From Vicia villosa (Eukaryota; Streptophyta; Magnoliopsida; Fabales; Fabaceae): DNA of 64,000 nucleotides. Shown here one piece after another: positions 1-11,237 of the stretch. A program made the translations under genes and the position numbers. Position 1 is the first letter of the stretch. Every line of letters begins with the position of its first letter. Below the pieces are notes generated by a model. That model was not told the DNA's origin and ran no database searches. It worked only from the letters and a program-made list of their open reading frames with translations. The DNA lies in the NCBI RefSeq assembly GCF_029867415.1, contig NW_026704997.1:558001-622000 (forward strand), in the 5' to 3' direction.

Positions 1-894
1 AATAAGAATATTACACAATGTTTAAGTACAACAACACAAAAGTGTTGATAAGAAAGATACGAACAAAAGCTCTTTTCTAAAAATATAAAACTATAGAAAG
101 AATTTCTCTAACAGAGTTTGTGCAGCGCTTTGGTATAGTTTTATAGAACTGGTTCGTTGATCTCACATTCTTCCAATAGCTTCCTTTATAGAGAAGGATA
201 GATCCGTTGGAGGGTAAAATAGGAAAGCAAAGTACAGCTATAAAGTCCCCAACGGTCATGATGGTAATGGTAGATAACAAGTACAGGTTAGACTATTCGT
301 GCGCCACCCTATAAGAGTTGAGGTCACAGTTTACGTTAGTAATTTTATGCTCACCATCACACGCAATCCATTCTTAATCTTCTAAGTCTTCAGAGGATTC
401 TGATTGTATATTGATTGAAGCATGTTGTAGGTGATCAGAACTTGAGTCTTTAGAACCAATTCAACAGAACCTTGTCTTTAGAGTCTTCAGTACTTGGTCT
501 TCAGAAGCGATGTCTTCAGATCTTTAAACTTGTTCAGCAGAACCTCGTCTTCAACATCTTCAGAACATGGGACACAAAAGCAAAGCTATAGAAGGCCTCA
601 AAAGCTTCCTTTATAAGTCAAAGTCAGAAGCTCTTGTACTAACACTCCTTAGAACCGTTGCAGAATTAGCATTCTAGAATCTTGACTTCCATTGTAACAC
701 AGCACTAGTATTCTTCTAGAGTGTTGAGTTCAGAACTTGATGACGTCACACGCCTTCTTACCAGAGTCAGAACCTGCAAGGCAAAATCCACACACTATAA
801 AGAAATCGTTAGTGTATACAATTGTTCCTTAAGATAACATGTAACATTATCATCAAAACTCAAGGCCAGATGCATAACCAATCTCGTTCTTACA
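1..894 (-). mobile_element. SIRE/Maximus-like Ty1/copia LTR, partial
   Basis: The LTR runs off the left edge of the window. Its boundary is seen at 890-894, where the + strand reads CTTACA, that is TGTAAG at the LTR start on the minus strand. The next bases are a purine-rich tract on the minus strand (AAAGGGGGAGAT), the usual polypurine tract of this group. The same junction is seen at 60984, so two elements of one broad lineage sit near the two window ends. No coding sequence is visible in it. The family name is inferred from memory. Confidence 0.6.
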
Positions 895-1740
895 ATCTCC
901 CCCTTTTTGATGATGACAAAGCCATGAATTTTGATAGAACAATTTATACTAGGTAATCACCATAAAACTCAAATTCAGAAAAGCTAACCAGCTCCCCCTA
1001 AATTTGTTAATACTTTAAAATTCATTTATGCTTGTTCAAAGTCTCCCCCTAAGCCCAAGACTCGTAAAATAAATTTTGAAGTACGGAATGAAATATAGAG
1101 AAGGAATACTTCTCCATGACATCTCATCAGAGTCTGACTAGAGCTTCCTGATCTTTATCTCAGAATCTAGTGTACTATCACAAGACTATGAGTATCACAA
1201 CCTTGTTTAGTTACTGTCTTAATGCCAAGCATCAAACATCAGAACTATAACTTTGGTTTTCCATAAGCTTGATCACACACCAGAAGGTGCCAAGCAGCAC
1301 ATCATCAGAAGGTTCAGCACCTGAACCATTTTCTGATAGAACATGTCTTCGGACCATGTCTTGGATCATGTCTTCTGACCATATCTTAGACCACATCTTA
1401 GAATATGTCTTTTGACCATGTCTTAGAACACGTCTTTTTACCATGTCTTCTGACCATGTCTTTTGACCATATCTTAGACCATGTCTTAGAATATGATTTT
1501 AGCCATGTCTTAGAACACGTCTTCTGACCATATCTTAGACCACATCTTAGAATATGTCTTCTGACCATGTATTTTAGAACATATCTTTTGACCATGTCTA
1601 TAGATGCACTTGCAGTTCAGATCCTTTATAATCATCCAGATGATAATTCTTGTGTGCTGAAAAGATTCTAGAAAGAGTGTGGTCCCTAAATGGTGGTCGG
1701 TCGGAGTCGATTTGGTTGGTCCAGAACACTTCCTATTTAC
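895..1740 (-). mobile_element. 3' internal region of SIRE-like element
   Basis: The polypurine tract (895-906) is followed by sequence rich in short CCCCCT blocks (970-1055), which are GGGGGA-type tracts on the element strand. No pol or env-like domain is readable. The left part of this region holds the ACCATGTCTT minisatellite. The edge at about 1740 is a guess, placed where base composition turns strongly AT-rich. Confidence 0.45.
1340..1605. repeat. ACCATGTCTTAGA minisatellite
   Basis: A variable unit of about 15-17 bp (forms such as GACCATGTCTTAGAACA and GACCATATCTTAGACCA) repeats roughly 16 times. A higher-order block of about 65-70 bp at 1372-1437 recurs at 1518-1590. Short open frames on the minus strand here simply follow the repeat and are not proposed as genes. 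Confidence 0.8.
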
Positions 1741-2261
1741 TTTTTCACTTTAAATATATGACAAAATTTGAAAATGTGTTATTCTCTCTTTATTCATATA
1801 TTTTTTTTAATTGATATGAAATGATCAACTAAATCCGATGTTATGAAAAAATAAAGTATTTTAGATTTAGATGATGGGGTCTGAACAACAGTAAAAATGT
1901 TAATGGATAAATGTTTAGGATGGAAGAGACATTGACACCACATATCCACTTAAAAATTTTAAGATACATTAGTTTTACGGAATTAAAATTTATTTTTAAG
2001 AATTATTTACACGGAAAAATAAAAGTAGGAAATTTATTTTAAGGTAATTTTTAAAAAAATTATTTGACAAATATTTTGATATTCCTAAAAAAAAGTGTGG
2101 TTTTAATTAATTTTAAAAAAATTATAAAATTTAATGATAATCCACTTTTCTATTCTTTTACTTTTGAATAATTCCATGAAAATATGTGAAGTTATGAAAA
2201 GTTTTTTTTCTTTTAGTTTAAGAATAATTATTTTCAATTTATAATAAACATATGTATACTC
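1741..2261. other. AT-rich intergenic DNA
   Basis: I see no gene, RNA or bounded repeat in this stretch. Confidence 0.5.
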
Positions 2262-2615
2262 ATTTCTTGAATTTTTTTAAATAATTATTTTGAAATTTTA
2301 TTATCAAACTAATCAATCTTCCACAATAATTTTCAATTTAACCATGTTTCAAACAAAACAAAAAAAAGTGGATTATAGAGAAGACGCCACTTTAATTGGC
2401 GCATGCTATATTTTTTTTTCAATTTTTTCCTATAACCTACGGATTATTCTGCAGATTTAACGTTTCCTACATATTTACTCGCGGATTTACTTACGGATAA
2501 ATTTTCTACAGGTAACTCCATAGAAAAATTCGCAGGTAATGTCAAATCTGCAGGAAAATCCACACGTAATTGAAAAAAATTGAATATAAAAACCGGGAAC
2601 CATATTTGAACTGGT

Positions 2616-2658
<43 letters not shown>

Positions 2659-2785
2659 CCGACCTCCTCTTTAATTCACTTTTTTTTGTTTAAAACATGA
2701 TTATATTGAAAATTATTGGGGAAGGTTGGTTAGTTTGCTAATAAAACTTCAAAACTTAGTTATTTTCAAAAAAAATTCTCATTTC
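2262..2785. mobile_element. Foldback/MITE-like element enclosing a tRNA-Phe sequence
   Basis: Left arm 2262-2480 and right arm about 2500-2785 are imperfect inverted repeats. For example CAATAATTTTCAATTTAACC at 2332-2351 pairs with the reverse complement of 2698-2717, and the CTGCAGATTT core at 2450 pairs with the region near 2545. The arms align almost end to end except at one place: the right arm carries the 73-bp plastid-like tRNA-Phe where the left arm has about 40 unrelated bases. No transposase is encoded. I did not identify a target-site duplication, so the outer edges are approximate. Confidence 0.6.
2591..2663 (-). tRNA. trnF-GAA: Plastid-type tRNA-Phe (GAA), probable nuclear pseudogene
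   Basis: The minus strand reads GTCGGGATAGCTCAGTTGG at its 5' end and has the anticodon loop CTGAAAA with anticodon GAA at 2628-2630. It folds as a 73-nt cloverleaf and closely matches plastid trnF-GAA as I remember it, differing at only a few positions. It is unlike the nuclear tRNA-Phe. One change (A on the minus strand at 2603) breaks the normally invariant last pair of the T stem. The discriminator end reads GGTT rather than GGCA, giving two wobble pairs at the acceptor end. It is probably plastid-derived DNA carried inside the surrounding foldback element; activity is doubtful. Confidence 0.85.
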
Positions 2786-2986
2786 TTATCTATATATTTT
2801 TAGAAATGTGATTCCTAAACTTTAAACAAACACTCTCTAAGACAACACATGTATGAATCATTTCTTGTATAAATCTAAAATTTCATTTGTTTCTAATTAA
2901 TCGATGTGAATATTAGTTACTCCTACTTAAATTCCAGCATTAAAACAAAAAAGTGAAATAGAAAAAAGAAATTTTCCCCCATTTTT

Positions 2987-2988
<2 letters not shown>

Positions 2989-3047
<59 letters not shown>
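2989..3047. repeat. (TA)n microsatellite
   Basis: An uninterrupted TA dinucleotide run of about 59 bp. Confidence 0.98.
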
Positions 3048-3050
<3 letters not shown>

Positions 3051-4069
3051 AGACATGACATGATGCTGAATATAATTAATTATTTTAGTTTAATAATTGA
3101 GATTTTCCCTTTTAAATCTATTTCTCTTCACTCGAAAGTTATATACCAAATTACCAACTGAACTAAATTTAAAAACTGATATTATTTTAAATTTTTAAAT
3201 ACAAAAATAATGTATATGATCATTAGCTGAAAGATAATAAACAAATCAGGGAGACAGCAGAGGTGAGCTGAGTCCATGGTGTCAGTTACAATGTGCAGAA
3301 TCCTTAAACTAGTGGTGGTGACATTGTAGCCTCCGCTTTTGCTACCAACTCTTCTCGAAGAATATTAAACAAAACACTTTATGATTTGTTTTGAGTGTAA
3401 CAAAATATTTCTGATTTGTTTTGAGTGGTAACAAAATACAACTAGTTAAGTGTTGACTTAATTAAAATTTTGTTCGTATAAAAACAGATCCTTCATTTTA
3501 TAATTAAACTTTTTGATATTTTAATTATCATTTTAGTTATCGTTTTGGTTTAAATTTTAACTTTGTAGTTTTAGGTTTAGAGATTTTACTTGTCTCGTGT
3601 GCTGATTGAATAGAGAAAGGATGATATTAACAAACACTCAAACATTTAAATAAGGAAGATAAAAAAAATAAGAAGTATACAATTTAGAGAATTTTGTGTA
3701 TGTGTGTTTTTTTTTTTTAATTTTGGTATTTAGTTTTGCGATTAACTAATCTAAAATGATTAATTCTAATGTTTATTTGCAGGACTCTATTTATAAGCAG
3801 AGCAAATCTCTGTATAAATTTACCTAATACAAAAAATGTTTATATTCAACAAATTTCGAACATGAGATCTAGATAGCACACTCTCAAAATCCACATATAT
3901 TTTGATTTGATGCCTCCTATTACTTATATAATAATTATATTAAGACTTGTAAAGAATTATAATCTTTTCTCCATTCATCATCCTCTTTCAAACAAATATA
4001 TATCAAAATATAATTGTTTCAGCTAAGTGGCGAAATTGTTTCAATTATCTTTCTAAATCATCTGTTTTT
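3048..4069. other. Intergenic DNA without recognised genes
   Basis: AT-rich. A short duplicated phrase (GATTTGTTTTGAGTG) occurs at about 3380 and 3413. Nothing coding is supported. Confidence 0.5.
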
Positions 4070-4187
4070 TGTTGGAACAAAAAGTAACTATTGATTTAAG
4101 AAAGAATGGAAAGGGAGTTTCTATGCAAAAGTGGTGACTTGTTATAAAAAAACTTATCATAAGAGTGAAATACACGAGTATTTATAA
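4070..4187 (-). repeat. Truncated 3' LTR of copia A
   Basis: Starts TGTTGGAACAAAAAGTAAC and matches 7119-7240 through ATAAGAGTG and GAGTATTTATA. It then runs directly into RNase H coding sequence. Confidence 0.75.
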
Positions 4188-4733
4188 TTCATCTTCTTAG
4201 ATTCCATGACTTTAAGTTCTTCTAGCATCATTTCAATCCATAAGGCTTGACAAGCTGCATAGGTTGCTATTACATACTCAACTTTACAAGATGATAAGAC
4301 CATTATATTTTGCTTCCTTAAGCTTCATGAGATTGGTGCTCCACTAATCATGAATATGTACCCTGCAGTATTTTTCCTTTCATCTTGGTCTCCATTAAAG
4401 TCAAAATTTGTATAGGCATACACTTCTAAAATTTTGTTGTTGATCTTCTGTCTTGACATTAGCACGCCATGATCTATTGTTCCCTTGATGTATCTCAACA
4501 CGCTTTTTACTGCAGGGAGATAACATTCTTGTGGCTTCTCCATAAACCTACTCAAACGTCCAACACTTTGACAAATTTCAGGTCTGGTATTGCATAGATA
4601 TCTCAAGGATCCAATGATTCGCTTGTACAATATGGCATTTACAAACTCATCATTTGTATCATTTCTTAATTTTGCTCCTGTCTCCAATGGTGTGATAGCT
4701 ACATTACAGTTTGCTCCCTTTTGCATAATTACT
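4188..4733 (-). pseudogene. Copia reverse transcriptase tail and RNase H
   Basis: The upstream half (4325-4726) reads as the end of the reverse transcriptase domain running into RNase H: RIIGSLRYLCNTRPEICQSV and YIKGTIDHGVLMSR are standard landmarks before the RNase H D-x-D/GD segment, here changed to YTNFDFNGDQDERKNTAGY. Past a frame break, KVEYVIATYAACQALWIEMM at about 4205-4290 is the RNase H segment that normally reads EAEYIA...A. The YVDD-containing core of the polymerase is absent. Confidence 0.8.
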
Positions 4734-4877
4734 TATTTAGTTCTTGTCCTGGTGGATCTTCTGACATTGCTCAGGTGCTCTACTCTTCTAAGTAGATATC
4801 TCTTCATTTTGTTGATCATCTTCAAGCATAATTTTGATTGCATCTTGTTCATCATGAGGTGACCTCTGAGTTTAATC

Positions 4878-5880
4878 CTAACACTTACTTTCATCAGTTG
4901 GTGAATACATTTTGTAAGCACTAGTTGAGTGATATCCTATCAGAACCATTGCTTGACTCCTATCATCCAATTTTCTTCGCAATTGTTCAAGTACATGCCT
5001 GAAATACATTGATCCAAAAACCTTCAAATGACCAACTCTTGGTTTTAATTCTGTCCAGGCCTCATAAGGTGTCTTCTTCACCATCTTCTTGGTTGAACAT
5101 TCGTTCAGAATGTATACTGCTGTCAAAATTGCTTCACCCCAAAATGTTGTTGGCATTCCTTTAGCTTTTAACATACTCCCGACAATGTTAAATATACTTT
5201 TGTTCTTTCTTTCAGCTATTCCATTGTGTTGACATGTGTATGGTGCAATGATCTCATGCTCTATGCTTTCATCATTGCAGAATTTTGCAAATTCTACTAA
5301 AGTATACTCACCTCCACCATTAGTTCTCAATTTCTTAATATTACACTCACTATGTTTTTCAACATGCAATTTAAATCTCTTGAACTGTGTGAGTACTTCA
5401 CTCTTTCTTTCAATCAAATAAACCCACACATGTCTTATGAATTCATCTTTGAAAGTTAGAAAATAGAAGGTACCTCTATTTGACCTTACTTCAAAAGGTC
5501 CACACACATTAGAATGAACAAGTTCCAGTTTTTTTCTTTGACTTCATAGGCAAGTCATGCTTGAATGAACTCCTTACTTGTTTAGCTCTACAACACTCTT
5601 CATATATATGACTTGGCTCCTTTATCTGAGGTAGACCATACACCATCTTCTTCTTGTTGAGAATACTTAAACTTATAAAATTCAAGTGACCATACCTATG
5701 GTGCTACATCCATTTCATGTCTTCTGCTGTAGTCAATGCAACACATTGATGATCAACCATGTTTATCTCAATATTGAAGGTTTTTTTATCTGCCAATAGT
5801 GCTCAAAGGATCAATCTTCTTTCACCATCAATCACCTTCATTTGATTATGTACCATCTTCACGTTATACCCTTTAACAAG
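4878..5880 (-). pseudogene. Copia integrase
   Basis: The open part (4878-5507) covers the integrase core from MCGPFEV through the NGIAERKNKSIFNIV segment that carries the catalytic Glu, and on to the FGSMYFRHV tail and the YKMYSPTDESK linker. The second catalytic Asp, normally in a SDRGGEY context, reads RTNGGGEY, so it is lost. The GAG-pre-integrase and zinc-binding HHCC part upstream (5520-5880) is broken by stops and frameshifts. The protein could not be active as it stands. Confidence 0.85.
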
Positions 5881-5883
5881 TAA

Positions 5884-6111
5884 CTAACATATGCTTAACA
5901 GATTACTTGTCGTAGAAGGTATATACAACACATCAGTGATGGTAGCCTTCTGACCATCTTTCTTCAATACAACTATGTTACCCTTCTCTAATGATGTGAC
6001 ATACCTTCCATAAGCAAACCTGATTTCCTTCTTCAATGATTCATCCAACATGATGAACCAACTCTTGTTTCCAGTCATGTGATTACTGCATCCTAAATTA
6101 AGATACCACAC
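5884..6111 (-). pseudogene. Copia aspartic protease / GAG-pre-integrase fragment
   Basis: Reads WYLNLGCSNHMTG where copia proteases have W-x-(L/I)-D-(S/T)-G-(A/C)-S-x-H-M, so the catalytic Asp is replaced by Asn and the D-S/T-G triad reads N-L-G. It ends in the typical VLYIPSTTSNLLSI segment. The gag fragment lies directly upstream. Confidence 0.8.
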
Positions 6112-6116
6112 CCTAT

Positions 6117-7077
6117 CTAAATTATCACTAGTTGGGTATTGGCCATTAGCAGCACTTTATCATAATCACTTCCTACTACATGAGCAAATTGAACCTCTTT
6201 CTTTCTTTTTGTCCCTGATTCCTTGGGTAATTTGCAATCTCTTGCATAATGATCAAATCTTTGACAATTGTAACACTGCACCTCTTGTATGTCAATCTTC
6301 TTCATCAAATTCTTGTTACCCATGCCTTTATTGATTGCATCAATGGGTTTCTTTGAATTCTTGCTTGAATTTTCATCACTAGCAAGATTATTTTTTAGCT
6401 TTGCCTTTTCTTTTCAAGACTTCTTGGTGAATCTTGCTTGCAATGTCTGTTCAACCACCTTCTCCCTCTCTGAGTTCCTACGTTTCAGCCTCATCTCATG
6501 AACTTCTAATGAAGCTTGAAGTTCCTATGTTTCAGACTATTCGATAAACATTACAATATAATCAAAGCTTGCAGTCAAAGATCTCAACACTTTGTCAATC
6601 TTTTACAAATCATTGATTGATTCACCACACGCCTTCATCTGGTTTATTCGCTGCACCACACACAAAAATAATTCTGAAACTGACTCATCTTCCTTCATTT
6701 GAGTCATTTCAAATTGCTTTTTCAAGGTATGTAACTTCACTCCCTTTAGTTTCTCATCACCACCATACAACTTCTTCAACTTATCCCAAGCTCCTTTAGC
6801 CAATTCTTTTTCTATTTCTTATCACAGATGTTTGGATCCATACACTAGTGAATTAAGAACAAAGCTTTTCCATCTTTCCTCATTTGTTTCTTGTGCGCAA
6901 CCTTCTGGACATCAGTTGTATTCACCTCCAATGGGGAGATTCCTTCTTGCATGATTTCACTAACATATAGAAAATTGAAGATGACTTTCATTTGTGCAAT
7001 CCACTCTCAGAGTTTTTACCTTTGAAAACTAGTAGATTTGCAAGAAATTGATTCGAGGTTGTGCTTCCATTTGCCAT
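6117..7077 (-). pseudogene. Copia gag (UBN2 type) with zinc knuckle
   Basis: The start is placed at 7077 (MANGSTTSNQF), just downstream of the primer site. A UBN2-type segment at 6603-6803 contains LKKLYGGDEKLKGVKLHTLK and MTQMKEDESVSEL. A CX2CX4HX4C zinc knuckle (CYNCQRFDHYARDC) lies at about 6255-6300. Several stops and frame changes separate these parts, so this is a decayed gag. Confidence 0.8.
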
Positions 7078-7118
7078 TACTAAGAAATTGAATCGAACCA
7101 GGCTCCTTGATACTAATT

Positions 7119-7460
7119 TATTGGAACAGAAAGTAACTATTGAGTTAAGAAAGAAGAAAAAGATAAGAGCTTTCTATGTAAAAATGGTGACTTATTATTA
7201 AAAAAACTTATCATAAGAGTGCATTACATGAGTATTTATATATAAAGCTAACTAACCAACTAACTAGTGTAACATGTGTTCCTTGTCGAATTAATCACTC
7301 CAAACAAAATCGTTCATTTGTCGAATTCACCTACTTGTTGAGCTTGTGACTTCTCATTAATAACACAACTTCGACTTCAAATTAAGAACACAACTCGACT
7401 TCTCGTCTAATGCATAACTCAACTTCAAGTCGAAAAACACAACTAGTTAAAAAAAACTTT
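7119..7460 (-). repeat. 5' LTR of copia A
   Basis: The inner edge abuts the primer site and begins TATTGGAACAGAAAG, with TA instead of TG. The stretch to about 7240 matches the 3' LTR. The outer edge is uncertain; short phrases such as ACAACT..GACTT recur up to about 7450. Confidence 0.55.
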
Positions 7461-8302
7461 AAAATACAAACAATATTTTTCTTAGACAAGTCTATGCTTA
7501 CATTCTTTTGATTAAATAAATAATATTATAGAATAATAAAATTGAACAACTTAAAAATAATTAATTTTATTTATGATAATGACTAAGATTTAAAACATTT
7601 TCTATAATATCTCAAATTATAAGATATTTGATCAATTCATAAAGATTAATTAAAAATGTAATAAATTTAATATAAAATAAAATTTAAAAAATATTTTTAT
7701 AAATGATATTAAAAAAAGATAAAAATTAAACAAAGATAAATTATTAAATAATTAAATATATGATAAAAAATAAACATTACTATTTTATTACAATTATTAA
7801 AGTCAACTTTTATCACTACTTTCAATTTTTAGCTATATATATCCAGCTGCCACTTTTAATTCTTGAATACAAGGAGTATAGTATACCTCAAATATACTAA
7901 TTTATTTTCTTAGAGAGTGAATACCAAAAAAAACAATTTGAATGATTATACTAGTTTTCGTTTCCGTGGTTTGACCGCTACCTCTCTTCCTAAATCCTAC
8001 CCTTTTTTAATTCCTTCCTTCCTTCCTTCCTTTCCCATTTTATATTTCCGCAGCCATCTTCCAATACTCACACCATTTCTTCTCAATCTCATAACAAACA
8101 AAAACACAGAAATAAATAGCATAGCCTCTGTGTTTCTATGACTCTCTCTGTCACACACAGTCTGTTTATTTCATAGCCTGAGCTTTCTTGTTTTTCTTTC
8201 TCTTTCACTTCAATACTAGTAAATCATCACCTTTTCCAACACATACACACTCTTATTTTTTATTTTCACTTCTCAGTTCTCATCAATCTCAATCTCAACA
8301 AC
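7461..8302 (+). promoter_or_regulatory. Upstream region and likely 5' UTR of KCS4
   Basis: AT-rich up to about 7900, then pyrimidine-rich with a (CTTC)n run at 8011-8033 and CT-rich DNA up to the start codon, as is common in plant leaders. A possible TATA-like stretch (TATATATATC) lies at about 7833-7843, but it is far from the ATG, so I do not assign a transcription start. Confidence 0.35.
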
Positions 8303-9823
8303 ATGAGTTCTGATCAACGAGGAGATGACAACCTTCAGATCCATCAAACTCGACGATTACCCGATTTTCTCCAAACCGTAAATCTCAAATACGTCAAACT
8401 AGGTTACCATTACCTAATCACACACCTCTTAACTCTCTGCCTAATCCCCCTAATGTCCATCATCATAATCCAAGTCTCCCAAATGAACCCCCAAGACCTC
8501 CACCATCTCTGGCTCCACCTCAAATACAATCTCGTCTGCGTCATTACTTGCTCCGCTATTCTCGTTTTCGGATCCACCGTTTACATCATGACCCGACCCA
8601 GATCCATTTACCTTGTCGACTACTCTTGCTACAAACCCCCTTCCAATCTCACCGTTAAATCCACCAAGTTCATCCAACACTCCAAACTCAAAGGCGATTT
8701 CGACGATTCGTCTTTGGAGTTTCAGCGCAAGATTCTAGAACGTTCTGGCCTCGGCGAAGAAACCTATCTCCCTGAAGCTATGCATAGGATTCCACCCACT
8801 CCTAACATGGCTTCCGCCAGAGAAGAAGCTGAACAGGTTATGTACGGTGCTCTTGATAATCTTTTCGCTAATACAAAGATTAAGCCTAAAGAAATTGGTA
8901 TACTTGTTGTTAATTGTAGTTTGTTTAATCCAACTCCGTCGCTTTCGGCGATGATTGTTAACAAGTATAAACTAAGAGGGAATATAAGGAGTTTCAATTT
9001 AGGTGGTATGGGTTGTAGTGCAGGTGTTATCGCTATTGATCTTGCCAAAGACATGCTTCAGGTTCATAGAAACACTTATGCTGTTGTTGTTAGTACTGAG
9101 AATATTACTCAGAATTGGTATTTCGGTAATAAGAAATCTATGTTGATACCTAATTGTTTGTTTCGTGTTGGGGGTGCCGCGGTTCTGCTTTCGAACAAAG
9201 GCTGTGATAAAAGGAGGGCTAAGTATAAGCTTGTTCATGTCGTGAGAACTCATAAAGGTGCGGACGATAAAGCGTTTAAGTGTGTGTATCAAGAGCAGGA
9301 CGATGTTGGTAAAACTGGTGTTTCTTTGTCGAAAGATCTTATGGCGATTGCGGGTGGAGCGCTTAAGACTAATATAACGACTTTGGGTCCGCTTGTGTTA
9401 CCGGTTAGCGAACAGCTTTTGTTTTTTACTACCTTGGTTGTTAAGAAACTTTTTAATGCGAAGGCGAAGCCTTATATACCTGATTTTAAACTTGCTTTCG
9501 AGCATTTTTGTATACATGCTGGTGGGAGAGCTGTGATCGATGAGCTTGAGAAGAATTTACAGCTTTTGCCTAATCATGTTGAGGCGTCGAGGATGACTTT
9601 GCATAGATTTGGGAACACTTCGTCGAGTTCAATTTGGTATGAGTTGGCTTATATAGAAGCGAAAGGGAGGATGAGAAAAGGGAACAGAATTTGGCAGATT
9701 GCATTTGGGAGTGGTTTTAAGTGTAACAGTGCAGTGTGGCAGGCTATGAAACATGTGAAAGCTTCACCTATGAGTCCATGGGAAGATTGCATTGATAGGT
9801 ACCCAGTTGAGATTGTTACATAG
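8303..9823 (+). CDS. KCS4: 3-ketoacyl-CoA synthase, KCS4 type
   Basis: This enzyme condenses malonyl-CoA with long-chain acyl-CoA, the rate-limiting step of very-long-chain fatty acid elongation in the endoplasmic reticulum. The 506-residue frame is uninterrupted and has no intron, and its length is normal for plant KCS proteins. Two membrane segments lie at about residues 42-59 and 75-96, followed by a FAE1/CUT1 and ACP-synthase-III type catalytic domain. The catalytic Cys is C238 ([10 protein letters not shown]), the His is H405 ([10 protein letters not shown]) and the Asn is N438 (RFGNTSSSS). The N-terminal signature [20 protein letters not shown] and the C-terminal [13 protein letters not shown] resemble Arabidopsis KCS4 more than KCS11 or KCS17, as I recall them. 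The start is supported by this alignment and by an AACAACATGAG context. No broken residues are seen. It is the only intact metabolic gene in the window. Confidence 0.96.
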   Translation: MSSDQRGDDNLQIHQTRRLPDFLQTVNLKYVKLGYHYLITHLLTLCLIPLMSIIIIQVSQMNPQDLHHLWLHLKYNLVCVITCSAILVFGSTVYIMTRPRSIYLVDYSCYKPPSNLTVKSTKFIQHSKLKGDFDDSSLEFQRKILERSGLGEETYLPEAMHRIPPTPNMASAREEAEQVMYGALDNLFANTKIKPKEIGILVVNCSLFNPTPSLSAMIVNKYKLRGNIRSFNLGGMGCSAGVIAIDLAKDMLQVHRNTYAVVVSTENITQNWYFGNKKSMLIPNCLFRVGGAAVLLSNKGCDKRRAKYKLVHVVRTHKGADDKAFKCVYQEQDDVGKTGVSLSKDLMAIAGGALKTNITTLGPLVLPVSEQLLFFTTLVVKKLFNAKAKPYIPDFKLAFEHFCIHAGGRAVIDELEKNLQLLPNHVEASRMTLHRFGNTSSSSIWYELAYIEAKGRMRKGNRIWQIAFGSGFKCNSAVWQAMKHVKASPMSPWEDCIDRYPVEIVT

Positions 9824-10494
9824 TTTGATTTGATAGTTGTTCTAGTTTTATGAGTCAATATCAGTTAGAGAAGAGTCTTTGCACATTTTTATGATCTTCA
9901 TTTGTTTTTGTTTCCTAAAAATTTATTGTTGGGTCAGTGATGTTGTCTGGTTTAGATGTCAGTGTTACTTGGTCCATGTTAGTTGCTTGAGTTCTAGTTA
10001 CTCTTATTCAACCATTATCTTGAGTAAGTAATTAATTATTTATGCAGATTAGTAGTGTCCATATTATTGAGTATTAATTCATTCTAAGTACTGTACTATT
10101 TATTTCACATATTTACATGTTGGAACTTTAATAAGACAGAACTTGTTGGAACTTTAATATGACATAAAGATGCACAAAATTATGGGATAAGGGAAAAAAG
10201 TCTAAATGAATACTAGTAGCGATGCAAATTCATTGATTGAATTATTAAAAAAGTACTAGTAATAAGCTGGTGGAGAAAGTTGAAATAAAGTGTTATATTC
10301 CCACGTGTTACTTAAACATTTTCTCAGATGCTTTTTTTATTAAATCTGCATGACAAAGCACATGGCCAGCCTCAGAACTAAGAATCCCTTTTATAAAAGA
10401 GAAAAGTGTGATCCATTTATTTGCTGTGTTGTAGCATTTATTTGCTGTGTTTAGCGCGTTGTGCGATAAACTACACCTATGTATGTATGCTTTT

Positions 10495-10574
10495 AGTCCA
10501 TGCCGAATGAGGTGTATTTGTTTTTTAGTTTGTTAGTCCATGCCGAATGAGGTGTATTTGTTTTTTAGTTTGTT
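10495..10574. repeat. 40-bp tandem duplication
   Basis: Two identical copies of a 40-bp unit starting AGTCCATGCCGAATGAGG (10495-10534 and 10535-10574), followed by a third diverged copy to about 10630. Confidence 0.95.
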
Positions 10575-11237
10575 ACTATTACATTATAGTTCATGCATGC
10601 CTAATGAGGTGTGTTGTTTTTTTGTTTGTCAAAGTTGGAGTGGTTGATATTTTGATTTTTTGGTCAAATATGAGATAATATTGAATTGAATATATGTGCT
10701 ATAATTAATGTAATTATTGATTATGGTTGCAAAGCTTCTAACTTCATTGACTATTTTTATATTTTGAAATATAACTTTATTGACTATTTGATGGATACTA
10801 TATTGGTTTATATCATGTGTCTCCTTTATTTGTCATTTTATAAATAAAAAAATTGAATAATATATTTTTCTTTAAACAAAAACTTTAATAAATATGTAAA
10901 TAATATTTTAGACATATTTATCATTATATTACCAATATTTTATACAATATTAAAAATTAATATTATACATTTATACACAAATTATATGCATTAGCTATGC
11001 TTTTGTTAATATTTATCAAATAGTGTCAAGTTTTATATACATCTCTTTGTAATTTTTATTAGTGGTTTTCAATGTAAACCGGTTTGTGATTATATAATTT
11101 AAAATTAGAGTGATTGTATTTATGTATAACTATGTAAAACATGACATAATTTAAAATAAGAGTAATATACCTATGTAAAACTATTGTATACTATTTAAAT
11201 AGATAATAATTAAATTCCAGCGATTAAAAAAAACAAA

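Larger units (their letters stand above)
4070..7460 (-). mobile_element. Degraded Ty1/copia retrotransposon (copia A)
   Basis: On the minus strand the order is 5' LTR (about 7119-7460), a methionine-tRNA-type primer site next to it (TAGTATCAAGGAGCC, 7101-7115), gag, protease, integrase, a reverse transcriptase tail with RNase H, and a truncated 3' LTR (4070-4187). The LTR copies match from TTGGAACA through GAGTATTTATA. The 3' LTR copy stops where RNase H sequence begins, so a deletion removed the end of the coding region together with the outer part of the 3' LTR. Most of the reverse transcriptase core is also missing between integrase and RNase H. The element cannot be autonomous. Confidence 0.85.

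Noticed and set aside
8450..9858. Minus-strand open frames inside KCS4
   Set aside because: They are antisense shadows of a well-supported gene.
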